This document shows, in pieces, positions 15,838-23,537 of a stretch of 64,000 nucleotides of DNA. A model generated the notes under the pieces. The model did no database searches and was not told the origin of the DNA. It was given only the letters and a program-made list of their open reading frames with translations. The DNA is taken from the NCBI GenBank assembly GCA_964551445.1, contig CAZKCG010000018.1, forward strand, positions 17,053-81,052, written 5' to 3'. Origin of the DNA: DAOPXV01 sp964551445 (lineage in GTDB: Bacteria; Muiribacteriota; UBA9980). Made by a program: the position numbers and the translations under genes. The number at the start of each line of letters is the position of its first letter. Positions within the stretch are counted from its first letter, which is position 1.

Positions 15838-16116
15838 TCAGTTCCCCGGTTCATAATTCTTTACGGCGTCGTCAATGAGTTTCGGGTCTAGGTGCTTGTG
15901 AGCCTCGATTCCTTCGCCGTTCCGCCTGTCGATTTCTATTCTCGACACGGTAGTCCTGACTTTTCGGAAAGCTTTTTTTTCTTCGGCTTCCAGCATTTTG
16001 AGAATCCGCTTTTTTTCGTTCTCATCGAAATGCGTTGAAATAGCGATCTCATTTCCTTGGGCTTTTAAAAACTCCCTATACATAGCTATTTTTTCCAATT
16101 TCTCTGTATTCGTCAT
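15838..16116 (-). CDS. Hypothetical helical protein (92 aa)
   Basis: GGAGG lies six bases before the ATG and the gene overlaps the previous stop by four bases. The protein is charged and helical ('EKLEKIAMYREFLKAQG', then 'DENEKKRILKMLEAEEKKAF'), with no membrane segment and no recognised family. Confidence 0.5.
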   Translation of the reverse strand: MTNTEKLEKIAMYREFLKAQGNEIAISTHFDENEKKRILKMLEAEEKKAFRKVRTTVSRIEIDRRNGEGIEAHKHLDPKLIDDAVKNYEPGN

Positions 16117-16478
16117 TTTGCAGCCTCCAACTCATTCCAGATTTCTAGAAATTTCTCGGAAACCACGGCGTCTTCCATCGCGTTGATTTTCATCAGTTTT
16201 TTTCGTTCCGCGTCCGAAAACAAAGTGCATTTCGAAATCTTCTCTGCTTTAATTTGCAGAAAAAATTTATGATCCGCTAGTTTTTCAAGTCGAAAATTGA
16301 GTTCCTGCATAATTTCAGATCGTGGTATGCGGTATGCTTTACAGCCCTTTTCGCTGATATCGATGCAATCCCCTACTTTTGCGGTTTCGCCTGACCCAGT
16401 GATGGCTATGTACCTCCCGTCACCTACCGAGAGGGTAATTTCGTTATCCTGAAATTTTACTATTTTACATTTTGGCAT
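16113..16478 (-). CDS. Hypothetical protein with N-terminal beta domain (121 aa)
   Basis: AGGAGG precedes the ATG. The first 50 residues look like a small barrel ('CKIVKFQDNEITLSVGDGRYIAITGSG'), and the rest is helical and charged. It is translationally coupled by ATGA overlap to the next gene. No family is recognised. A TATAAT hexamer upstream (16521-16526, minus strand) might add a weak promoter. Confidence 0.5.
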   Translation of the reverse strand: MPKCKIVKFQDNEITLSVGDGRYIAITGSGETAKVGDCIDISEKGCKAYRIPRSEIMQELNFRLEKLADHKFFLQIKAEKISKCTLFSDAERKKLMKINAMEDAVVSEKFLEIWNELEAAK

Positions 16479-16612
16479 ATTTGTTTTCCTCCTGAATGAT
16501 TTTCTTGAACCTCTACGACTATTATACGAATTTAAATGATTGAAAATGAACTGATTTGAAAAATATTTAAATTATTTTTTCAATGATATGTATATATACC
16601 ATTATAAAGTTG

Positions 16613-16768
16613 CTATAATGCTGCGTCCTGTTCGAGGAGAAAAAGAACGTAAGCGGTCACGGAACGGTATTCTCTGATTTTCGTACGGTTCACGCGCTGG
16701 ATTCGCTCATAGAGTTTCGCGCCGAGCTTATTTTTCAAATCAATGAGAATGTAGGAAGGAACCTTCAT
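16613..16768 (-). CDS. Small ribbon-helix-helix-like protein (51 aa)
   Basis: An ATG at 16768 follows GGGGGTGA by a few bases. The sequence starts 'MKVPSYILIDLKNKLGAK', then 'YRSVTAYVLFLLEQ', the strand-helix-helix outline of CopG/Arc-type DNA-binding proteins. It is the first gene behind a perfect early promoter, where a small autoregulator is expected. Fold assignment is by pattern; no specific family is claimed. Confidence 0.55.
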   Translation of the reverse strand: MKVPSYILIDLKNKLGAKLYERIQRVNRTKIREYRSVTAYVLFLLEQDAAL

Positions 16769-16818
16769 ATTTTCACCCCCTTTCGCTTAACTTTTTCTTA
16801 GCTCTGTATTATATTTCC

Positions 16819-16847
16819 ATTATATTACACATTTTCGCTCGTGTCAA
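16819..16847 (-). promoter_or_regulatory. Perfect consensus promoter of the leftward early operon
   Basis: On the minus strand, TTGACA (16842-16847) and TATAAT (16819-16824) are separated by exactly 17 bases. It faces the early operon (16.8 to 10.1 kb), giving a leader of about 40-45 bases before the RHH-like gene. Confidence 0.85.
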
Positions 16848-16980
16848 TAGCAGTCCGGGTTTTCAGACGCCGAAAAAGCATAAGTAAATATTAAAATTAA
16901 TATAATAGTCTATCACTTTTTTCATTTTGAAGCCCCTTAAAAATATTTTAAAAATAATTTTTTCAGCCCTTAAAAAGCAA

Positions 16981-17010
16981 AAAAAAGCCCGGACCATTTA
17001 AGTCCGGGCT
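16981..17010 (-). terminator. Leftward terminator between tRNA-Thr and prophage
   Basis: AGCCCGGAC/GTCCGGGCT stem with a 7-base loop and, on the minus strand, a run of T residues. It shields the early promoter from leftward readthrough from the tRNA. Confidence 0.85.
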
Positions 17011-17087
17011 ACAAAGCTCTAAACACACGATATGAAATTACACCATAGTTACACCGACCCGAGCATTGCGCCCAAACCAAAAAACAA

Positions 17088-17122
17088 AAAACCACCAGAA
17101 CACTTGTCTTTCTGGTGGTTTT
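17088..17122 (-). terminator. tRNA-Thr terminator
   Basis: A perfect 12-base stem AAACCACCAGAA/TTCTGGTGGTTT with a 9-base loop, immediately 3' of the tRNA, followed on the minus strand by T-rich sequence. Confidence 0.85.
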
Positions 17123-17128
17123 TGTAGA

Positions 17129-17201
17129 AGCCAACCACGGGAGTCGAACCCGCGACCTGCGGTTTACGAAACCGCTGCTCTACCAACTGAGCTAAGTTGG
17201 C
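17129..17201 (-). tRNA. tRNA-Thr (anticodon CGT)
   Basis: The 73-base sequence folds into a full cloverleaf: a 7-base acceptor stem (one G-T pair), a GCTC/GAGC D-stem, anticodon stem GCGGT/ACCGC with loop TTCGTAA, and T-arm GCGGG/CCCGT with TTCGACT. The anticodon CGT reads ACG (threonine). The 3' CCA is not encoded. It sits at the chromosomal side of the prophage, and tRNA genes are common attachment sites. Confidence 0.95.
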
Positions 17202-17303
17202 TTATTTGTGAAATTATTATAGCATAGTCATTTTAAAATTTCAAGGATTATTTTAAAGAAATTTTATTAGTTAATTAATTTATAAACGGCCCGCCTGACC
17301 CTT

Positions 17304-17324
17304 GACCTGCGGTTTACGAAACCG
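17304..17324 (-). repeat. Duplicate of the tRNA-Thr anticodon arm
   Basis: These 21 bases are identical to 17154-17174, covering the anticodon stem-loop and variable region of the tRNA; similarity extends weakly on both sides. No cloverleaf can be formed here. It may be a relic of an integration event or a partial tRNA copy. Confidence 0.7.
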
Positions 17325-17357
17325 TTGTCCGTAAAGTCAGATGCCGTGGGATGAGTT

Positions 17358-20318
17358 TCATATAACCGCGCCCTGTTCTCTTAATAATTCCGCGATGCGC
17401 GTATAGCCCTTTTCTTCGGCGAGCTTCAATGGCGTATAACCTTTGTCGTCGCAGATGTTATAATCAGCGCCGTTTTTGATGAGTATTTCGGAGATGTCGG
17501 AAAACCCGGTCCCGACGGCTATCATAAGCGCGGTGTTTCCGTAACTGTCGTAAAAGTTGAGATCGGCCTGACGCTCGATGAGCTGCATAACGACCGCGGT
17601 GTGGCCTTTCATGCTGGCGGCTATGATAGGCGTTGCGCCGTTGTTGCCGGGAGCATTGACGTCGGCGCCGGCATCGATGAGAGTTCTTACTGTTTCGGCA
17701 TGCCCGTAATTTGCGGCCCATATGAGGGCCGTGTCGTTCTCGAAGAAAAGCACGTTCGGATTGGCGCCGTGTTCGATGAAGATCTTAACGATATCGGCGT
17801 TCCCGGATATGATCGCGTGCATGAGGACGGTGTTGTTCTCGTCGAACTCCACGTTGAAATTTTCGGTCTTAGCGAGTATGGCGGATAATATTTCCGGCTG
17901 TTCATGGTCCACCGCGGAAAGCATGGCGTTGTTTCCGTTTCTATCCTCGATGGAAAGGTCCGCGCCGCGTTCTATCAACGCGACGGCTATATTCACGTTG
18001 CCGCATTCTATAGCCTCTAAAAGCGGCGTATTGCGGTTCTTATCGCAGGCGTTGATATCGGCGCCGGCATCGATCAAAAGCATCGATATCTCGGAATGCA
18101 TCTTGTGCACGGAACGGATGAGAAGCGACCGCTCTTTCGAGTCCCGCTCCAGCACGTTGGCGCCGGCTTCAATAAGCATTTTGGCGACCTCGTAGTGGCA
18201 GCCGTTGACAGCCCACATAAGGGCGCTGTACCCGTAATTATCGCGGGCCAGAACGTCCGCGCCGGCGTCTAAAAGCTTGCGGGCCGTAAAATCATGGCCT
18301 TTATACGAGGCTGCTATGAGCGGCGTGGTCCCGTTGGAACCGGAGGCATTCACGTTCGCGCCGACACCGATAAGTTGGGACGCTATCTCCGCGCGGCCAT
18401 AACCCGCGGCCCAAATAAGCGGAGTATCGCTGTCGTAAACCGTGTCGTTAACGCTGACGCCGTGCTCGATAAGAAGTTTCAATATGTCCGCGTGGCCTTC
18501 GATTATAGCGTGGCGCAGCATGGTGTTTTTTTCTTCTTCGGGCACGATTATATTCTTGAATTTCTGAAGCAGAAGCCGGACTATTTCGGTATATCCCCGG
18601 TCGATGGCGTATATGAGAGAACTGTTGCCGCTGTTGTCCTCGAGGCTTATTATGGCGCCGTGATCGATAAGAGCGCGGACTATTTCGGTGTGCCCCCGCT
18701 CGGAAGACGCCATGAGAGCGGTATTATTGTTTTTATCCTTAACGTTGACGTCGGCGCCCGCCTCGATCAAAAACCTCACGACCGCGGTCTGGCCTTTATA
18801 AGCCGCGCGCATGAGAGCGGTGCGCCCCTTGATGTTTCTTATATTTACATCGGCGCCTTTTTTAACGAGATAACTTACGATCTCGGAAAAGCCCGAGTAG
18901 GCGGCCCACATCAGAGCCGTCCCGCCGAAATTTTCACGGGCGTTTAAATTGGCGCGTTTCTCGACGAGCAGTTTTACGATCTCGAAATTTCCCTTCATCG
19001 TGGCATGAATAAGGGAAGTGTTTTCTTTGGCGTCGCATACGTTGACGTCCACGTCTTTTTTCATCAGAAGCGCTACGATCGCGGCGTTGCCGCTTTCCAC
19101 GGCGGCCATCAGCGGCGTCCTGCCCTTGTTGTTTTTGGCGTTGACGTCAGCTCCGGCCTCGATCAAAAGACCGACTATGTCTTTAAATTCTTTTTCGACC
19201 GCCACCATAAGCGCCGTCGAACCCTCTCCGTCCCGCTCATTGACGCTCGCACCGCTTTCTATCAGAAGCTTCGCTATATCGTAATATCCCTTGAAAGCCG
19301 CCCGCATAAGCACGGTTCTGCCCTTAACGTTCTTCAGATTGACGTCGGAGCCGGCTTCGATGAGCGTTTTAATTACCGCGATGTGCCCGCCGAACGCGGC
19401 CCACATAAGAGCACCTGAGCCGTAATGTTCGGTCACGTCAACCGGCGCGCCGTAAGAAACGAGCATTTTCACGATCCCGTCATGCCCGCCGAGCGCGGCC
19501 CACATCAGAGCCACGCTGCCGTAGTTTTCGGTCAAATTGATATCCGCGCCGGCATCGAGAAGAAGCTTGACGATACCCTCGAATCCTTTATAAGCCGCCC
19601 ACATCAGCGCCGTCATACCGTTATTGCGTTTAATATCAAGGTCCGCCTGCGCTTCGATCAAAATCCTGACGGGCTCCGAGTGCCCCTTGAAAGCGGCCCA
19701 TATAAGGGCGGTTCCGCCGTTATTATCGCGCATGTCGAGGTCCGCGCCCGCCTCGATGAGAGTGTTTAAAATCTCTTTGTAGCCTTTAAGAGCCGCCCAC
19801 ATCAGAACCGTGCTGTCGCTGTGATCGCGGATATTGACGTCCGCGCCGCTTTTGATCAGAAGCCGGGCCGTTTCGATGCGCCCTTTTTCCACGGCTATCA
19901 TCAGCGGGGTCTGGCCGCGCTCGTTTTTAAGATTGATATCCGCGCCGCTCTCCATCATCGAAAGGACCTGGCCGGTCTCGCCTTTTTCGACAGCGTCAAA
20001 AAAACCTCTCGGATTGATATAAAAACCGGCGGCCTGGTCATATAATTTCAATATGTCGATTATCTCGTTATTTTTCTTTGAAATGGCGAACATCAGCGCG
20101 CTGAAGCCTTCCCCGTCCTTGATGGACGCGTCCGCGCCTTTATCCAGAAGCATCTTCACTATCTCGCGATTCCCGCTTATAGCCGCGTGCATAAGGGGCG
20201 TCATTCCCTCGCCGTCGCGGGCGTTCACGTCTATGCCCTTTTCGAGCTGGAGTTTCGCGATATCCGCGTAACCGTTGTCTATGGCCCATATCAGGCCTAA
20301 ATAACCATAATCTTCCAT
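17358..20318 (-). CDS. Giant ankyrin-repeat protein (986 aa, about 29 repeats)
   Basis: The whole protein is a run of 33-residue ankyrin repeats (typical unit 'TALMWAAFKGHSEIVKLLIEAGADVN'), about 29 in all, some interrupted near residues 90-110 and 590-600. There is no signal peptide, membrane helix or catalytic domain, so the product is likely a cytoplasmic binding solenoid. Several repeats are more alike to each other than expected (for example the 'TALMWAA' type), suggesting recent expansion by duplication. The gene is divergent from the HEAT-repeat gene with only ~170 bases between. The ATG has a weak GGCGGGTG site. Ankyrin giants are known from host-associated bacteria but also from free-living candidate phyla. 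Confidence 0.92.
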   Translation of the reverse strand: MEDYGYLGLIWAIDNGYADIAKLQLEKGIDVNARDGEGMTPLMHAAISGNREIVKMLLDKGADASIKDGEGFSALMFAISKKNNEIIDILKLYDQAAGFYINPRGFFDAVEKGETGQVLSMMESGADINLKNERGQTPLMIAVEKGRIETARLLIKSGADVNIRDHSDSTVLMWAALKGYKEILNTLIEAGADLDMRDNNGGTALIWAAFKGHSEPVRILIEAQADLDIKRNNGMTALMWAAYKGFEGIVKLLLDAGADINLTENYGSVALMWAALGGHDGIVKMLVSYGAPVDVTEHYGSGALMWAAFGGHIAVIKTLIEAGSDVNLKNVKGRTVLMRAAFKGYYDIAKLLIESGASVNERDGEGSTALMVAVEKEFKDIVGLLIEAGADVNAKNNKGRTPLMAAVESGNAAIVALLMKKDVDVNVCDAKENTSLIHATMKGNFEIVKLLVEKRANLNARENFGGTALMWAAYSGFSEIVSYLVKKGADVNIRNIKGRTALMRAAYKGQTAVVRFLIEAGADVNVKDKNNNTALMASSERGHTEIVRALIDHGAIISLEDNSGNSSLIYAIDRGYTEIVRLLLQKFKNIIVPEEEKNTMLRHAIIEGHADILKLLIEHGVSVNDTVYDSDTPLIWAAGYGRAEIASQLIGVGANVNASGSNGTTPLIAASYKGHDFTARKLLDAGADVLARDNYGYSALMWAVNGCHYEVAKMLIEAGANVLERDSKERSLLIRSVHKMHSEISMLLIDAGADINACDKNRNTPLLEAIECGNVNIAVALIERGADLSIEDRNGNNAMLSAVDHEQPEILSAILAKTENFNVEFDENNTVLMHAIISGNADIVKIFIEHGANPNVLFFENDTALIWAANYGHAETVRTLIDAGADVNAPGNNGATPIIAASMKGHTAVVMQLIERQADLNFYDSYGNTALMIAVGTGFSDISEILIKNGADYNICDDKGYTPLKLAEEKGYTRIAELLREQGAVI

Positions 20319-20349
20319 CTGACACCCGCCATCGTATTTTTATGACATA

Positions 20350-20378
20350 ATATTATACTTATCATATTTCATTGTCAA
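20350..20378 (-). promoter_or_regulatory. Promoter of the ankyrin gene
   Basis: Minus-strand TTGACA (20373-20378) and TAATAT (20350-20355) with a 17-base spacer; the leader would be about 25 bases. A TATAAT two bases away offers a shorter 15-base spacer. Confidence 0.65.
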
Positions 20379-20453
20379 GCAAATTTTTGCCGGATTTTTA
20401 TGGCGGAATACATGGTTTAATTTCAAACAATGCCTCCGCAAGGCTTAAAACTC

Positions 20454-20482
20454 TTGAAATATTTAGATCAGTATGTTATAAT
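20454..20482 (+). promoter_or_regulatory. Promoter of the HEAT-repeat gene, leaderless geometry
   Basis: TTGAAA at 20454-20459 and TATAAT at 20477-20482, spacer 17. The predicted start site is about 20489, placing the ATG (20492) at +4 with no Shine-Dalgarno sequence. Confidence 0.7.
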
Positions 20483-20491
20483 TTTTCAAGT

Positions 20492-22942
20492 ATGAGTGAC
20501 TTCATTGAAGACGTTAAAATAATGGCCGCGGAATTTCCCGAGGAACGGAGAAATTTCATCGCTGAACTATTCACGAAAAGTTCAGCGGGACTTGAGCGCG
20601 AAAAGAATATTATAAGCCTTGCGTCTAACGAAAAATTTTCCACCGCGCTCTTCCGCCTTTACTATTCGATAAACATCTCCGACAAATACAGGGACCGCGT
20701 AATTGAATTGCTCGCGTTCACAGGCACGGTAGACTCGCTGACCTTTTTATTCAAGATATACGAATCCTCCGAATATATGCGCTCGGAGATCATCAGAAAA
20801 ATCCTTCTCAAATACGGCTACAGATACGTGTCCGAATACGCAGAGGTCCGGGAATCAATGAGATCTAATAAAAAAATGGTCGATATCATAAACAGCCTCA
20901 TAATAGATTCAGGCTTCTACAAACTTCTGACCGAAATGCTCGATTACCCGTCCGAAAAAGTCATATTATACGTTCTCAAACAATTTCACCAGGTGCCTCA
21001 CGAATGCGTTATTCCGGTAATATCAAAACTTAAAAACGACAGCAACTGGATGATCCGATTTAACGTCCTCCAGGTGCTGAAACAGATAAAAACCGAGAAA
21101 TCCCAGGCGATAATTCTATCTTTTCTGTCGGACGAGAACATCAAGGTCCGTGACGAAGCTAAAATATTCATCAACAGCCATTACGATATTTTTTCAGCCG
21201 CCATAATACAGCAGGTCGACCATTTTGAAAAGATCAAGGACCTCACCTTCCTTAACGGAATTCTCGACCTTTTCGAATCGCACCCCGATGTCACGAAGAT
21301 CCCTTCGCTTGTCCAGATAATAATCTCTTTTTCCGAACTCGCAAGCGTCAAAGCGCGCTCGGTCCTTCTTAAAATTTTAAAACAGACCTACGACCGCGAA
21401 AGAACATTCAATAGAAAAAGCGAAAAATACGTGACGCTCAGAACCATTTTTAAAAATATTTTAGTGTGGGGCTCCGACGGCTCCGGAATTTTTTTATCCA
21501 AACTTCTTGAAACCTGCGGCATGGCATATTTCGAGATACTGATGCACGAGGCGTGCGACACCTTCGACCAAAAGGCCAAAGCAGCCGTTAACAAACTATT
21601 CGCTGAGACGCCCGCGCTGTATCACGACAAAAAACTTGTGACCGAATTATTCATTTCCTGGGACACGCAGGCCCGCGATATTTTCATTAAATACCTCAAC
21701 CAGCAGAAAGGCGGGGCTTTTACCGCGCAGCTTTTCTCACATATAATAAACGAAATACCCGGAAATCTTCTTATCGAACTCTACACAGCTTTTAAAAAAT
21801 ACGATATCGACGCTTCCGCGCTTCTCGAAAAATACCGCCTCGAGATCAGAACCGGAATTAAAAGCACTAACACTCAGCCCGTCGAAATATTGGCCGCCAT
21901 GAAAGACCCAGAACTTTTAAGCGTACTCGGCCAGGACTGGGTAAGCCATACCGACGAAGTTAAAACCGCCGCGTTCGCGGCTTGCGAAAAATATTACATC
22001 GAGCCGGAAACCGTAAAATTCCTGGACAAGATATACTACCAGGAAGAAAACAGCCTTTTCAAAATGAACATCATTAACCTGGCTTCAAAGATCGACTGCA
22101 TTGAATCCACGGAGATAATAATGAAGGCGTTCAACAGTCCTAAAAAAGACGTCGCCGGTTTCGCCGCTAAAATAATCGTGGCCCGCGGCAAGGAAAGGCT
22201 CTTAAGCCAGTTAAGCGCGCTTCCGGAGGATATCCGCAACCAGCTCGGAGAGGTCATTTTAAGGACCGACAATTCCTTCGTGGAGGAAATGGAAAAAAAA
22301 CTGACGCTCACCGAACCGAAAGTAAAAATGCAGATATTGAAAATGCTCGTTCACCTCTCGAAAGGCGAAAGCAAAAAGGTCCTCGGCCTTCTTTTGAAAT
22401 TCGCGAAAGACCCGGACGATCAGATAAGGGCCGATTTCACTAAACTGCTCGGGCTGGTCGGCGGAAAAGAGGTCGCCGATGTTCTCATCAATCTCATAGG
22501 CGACGGGAACGCCAGAGTGCGCGCGAACGCGATAGAGGTCGCCGCGGCCCTTAATTTGAAGGACATCGTCAACCTGGTGCTTCCGATGACCTCGCACGCC
22601 AACAACCGCGTCAGGGCGAACGCCATAATAGCTCTCTATAAGTTAGGGAACACGAACGTGATCGTGGGGCTTTCGGAAATGCTCCGCTCGCCTGATAAAT
22701 GGATGCGCGCTTCCGCCACATTCGCTCTGGGCGAGATCAACGACCGGCGCATACTTCCCCTGCTTAACAACGTTTTAAACGATAAAGACCCCGACGTCGT
22801 CGTCAACGCCATAAGGGTATTGAAAAAAGTAGGCGACGAAAATTCAGCCGCGCTCGTTTTCAGATTCTTAAACGATGAGAATAAAAAAATAAGGACCGAA
22901 GCGACGAATCTGGTAAATCATTTCAGGAAGGCGAAAATTTGA
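20492..22942 (+). CDS. HEAT-repeat protein (816 aa)
   Basis: The protein is an all-helical solenoid. The clearest HEAT repeats occupy the last ~200 residues ('DDQIRADFTKLLGLVGGKEVADVLINLIGDGNARVRANAIEVAAAL', then 'NRVRANAIIALYKLG', 'DKWMRASATFALGEI' and 'DPDVVVNAIRVLKKVG'); weaker ones fill residues 60-600. No catalytic or membrane region is seen. The start at 20492 fits a promoter whose -10 lies only ten bases upstream; an in-frame TTG at 20372 would lie before that promoter. It is followed after four bases by a single-helix membrane protein, so the two probably work together, perhaps as a scaffold at the membrane. Confidence 0.85.
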   Translation: MSDFIEDVKIMAAEFPEERRNFIAELFTKSSAGLEREKNIISLASNEKFSTALFRLYYSINISDKYRDRVIELLAFTGTVDSLTFLFKIYESSEYMRSEIIRKILLKYGYRYVSEYAEVRESMRSNKKMVDIINSLIIDSGFYKLLTEMLDYPSEKVILYVLKQFHQVPHECVIPVISKLKNDSNWMIRFNVLQVLKQIKTEKSQAIILSFLSDENIKVRDEAKIFINSHYDIFSAAIIQQVDHFEKIKDLTFLNGILDLFESHPDVTKIPSLVQIIISFSELASVKARSVLLKILKQTYDRERTFNRKSEKYVTLRTIFKNILVWGSDGSGIFLSKLLETCGMAYFEILMHEACDTFDQKAKAAVNKLFAETPALYHDKKLVTELFISWDTQARDIFIKYLNQQKGGAFTAQLFSHIINEIPGNLLIELYTAFKKYDIDASALLEKYRLEIRTGIKSTNTQPVEILAAMKDPELLSVLGQDWVSHTDEVKTAAFAACEKYYIEPETVKFLDKIYYQEENSLFKMNIINLASKIDCIESTEIIMKAFNSPKKDVAGFAAKIIVARGKERLLSQLSALPEDIRNQLGEVILRTDNSFVEEMEKKLTLTEPKVKMQILKMLVHLSKGESKKVLGLLLKFAKDPDDQIRADFTKLLGLVGGKEVADVLINLIGDGNARVRANAIEVAAALNLKDIVNLVLPMTSHANNRVRANAIIALYKLGNTNVIVGLSEMLRSPDKWMRASATFALGEINDRRILPLLNNVLNDKDPDVVVNAIRVLKKVGDENSAALVFRFLNDENKKIRTEATNLVNHFRKAKI

Positions 22943-22946
22943 AATT

Positions 22947-23333
22947 ATGAGCCATCAGGATTTTTTTTCATCCATAAATAACGCTATGGAACAGAACCAT
23001 TATGATCTCGCGATAATTTTCGGGATAATCGCTTTCGCGGTTTTCGCGATGATCTACGTATATTACATATATCCTAAATATTCGGAAATAGTATATAAGA
23101 AAAAAGTGATAAACTTCATCGCCCGGCGTTATAATTTTTCAGACTATGAGCTTGACGCGATAAATTCCGTCATAAGAAGGAACGGCATAGACCCTCAATA
23201 TCTTTTCTACATAAGCCTGTCGCTTTTCGAAAAACATGAAAAAGAGCTGGCGGCGGCGCTTAAAGACAGTTGCCCGAAAGGCGTTTCAGCCGACGAAAGA
23301 CTCGCCTCGATAAAAGACAGGCTTTTCAATTAA
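22947..23333 (+). CDS. Single-pass membrane protein, partner of the HEAT protein (128 aa)
   Basis: One clear membrane helix (about residues 22-43, 'AIIFGIIAFAVFAMIYVYYIY') is followed by a soluble helical domain containing 'NFSDYELDAINSVIRRNGIDPQYLFYISLSLFEKHEKEL'. That domain resembles helical segments preceding PilZ domains in some candidate-phylum proteins, but no PilZ domain is present. It begins four bases after the HEAT gene and ends before a strong terminator, so the two form an operon. No canonical ribosome site stands close to its ATG. Confidence 0.6.
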   Translation: MSHQDFFSSINNAMEQNHYDLAIIFGIIAFAVFAMIYVYYIYPKYSEIVYKKKVINFIARRYNFSDYELDAINSVIRRNGIDPQYLFYISLSLFEKHEKELAAALKDSCPKGVSADERLASIKDRLFN

Positions 23334-23460
23334 ACTTGGCGCATGATTACGCGCGGCGGCGGACGCCGTGACAACCGGCAATTAATTATTCAACATAAAA
23401 CCCTGTTTTTGAGTATTTTTCTTCTTTGTTGAATTTATATGTTTAAAACCTTCCGTAACG

Positions 23461-23495
23461 AAAAAGAGACCGAATAACGCATACGGTCTCTTTTT
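23461..23495. terminator. Bidirectional terminator between convergent genes
   Basis: AAAAAGAGACCG pairs perfectly with CGGTCTCTTTTT around an 11-base loop. It serves both the HEAT operon and the leftward lipoprotein gene. Confidence 0.9.
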
Positions 23496-23537
23496 CATTA
23501 TTACGTGTTTTAAGTTTCTTGTTTTTTCATCCGTTTT

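Larger units (their letters stand above)
1..16900. mobile_element. Prophage-like element, right-hand portion
   Basis: Terminase, portal and scaffold-like genes sit together with a primase-helicase, HTH regulators and about twenty very small, tightly packed genes, which is the organisation of a tailed-phage genome. Gene overlaps of 1-14 bases are frequent. Packaging genes read leftward and leave the window at base 1; the early operon also reads leftward from about 16.8 kb; a rightward block lies between them. No integrase, tail, capsid or lysis gene is visible, so only part of the element is here. The right edge is inferred to lie between the early promoter (about 16,850) and the tRNA-Thr at 17,129; the exact attachment site cannot be read. 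It could also be a phage-derived satellite or a degraded prophage. Confidence 0.85.

Noticed and set aside
17304..17324. A second tRNA gene or simple attR site
   Set aside because: Only the anticodon arm is duplicated and no cloverleaf forms. It lies on the chromosomal side, not between element and tRNA.
18294..19418. Long open frames on the plus strand across the ankyrin gene (for example 217 and 137 codons)
   Set aside because: They follow the periodic codons of the ankyrin repeats in antisense, have no ribosome sites and show repeated, low-information translations.
20372..20491. Upstream TTG start for the HEAT gene
   Set aside because: It lies before the promoter that best fits the gene, and the translated extension is not conserved-looking.
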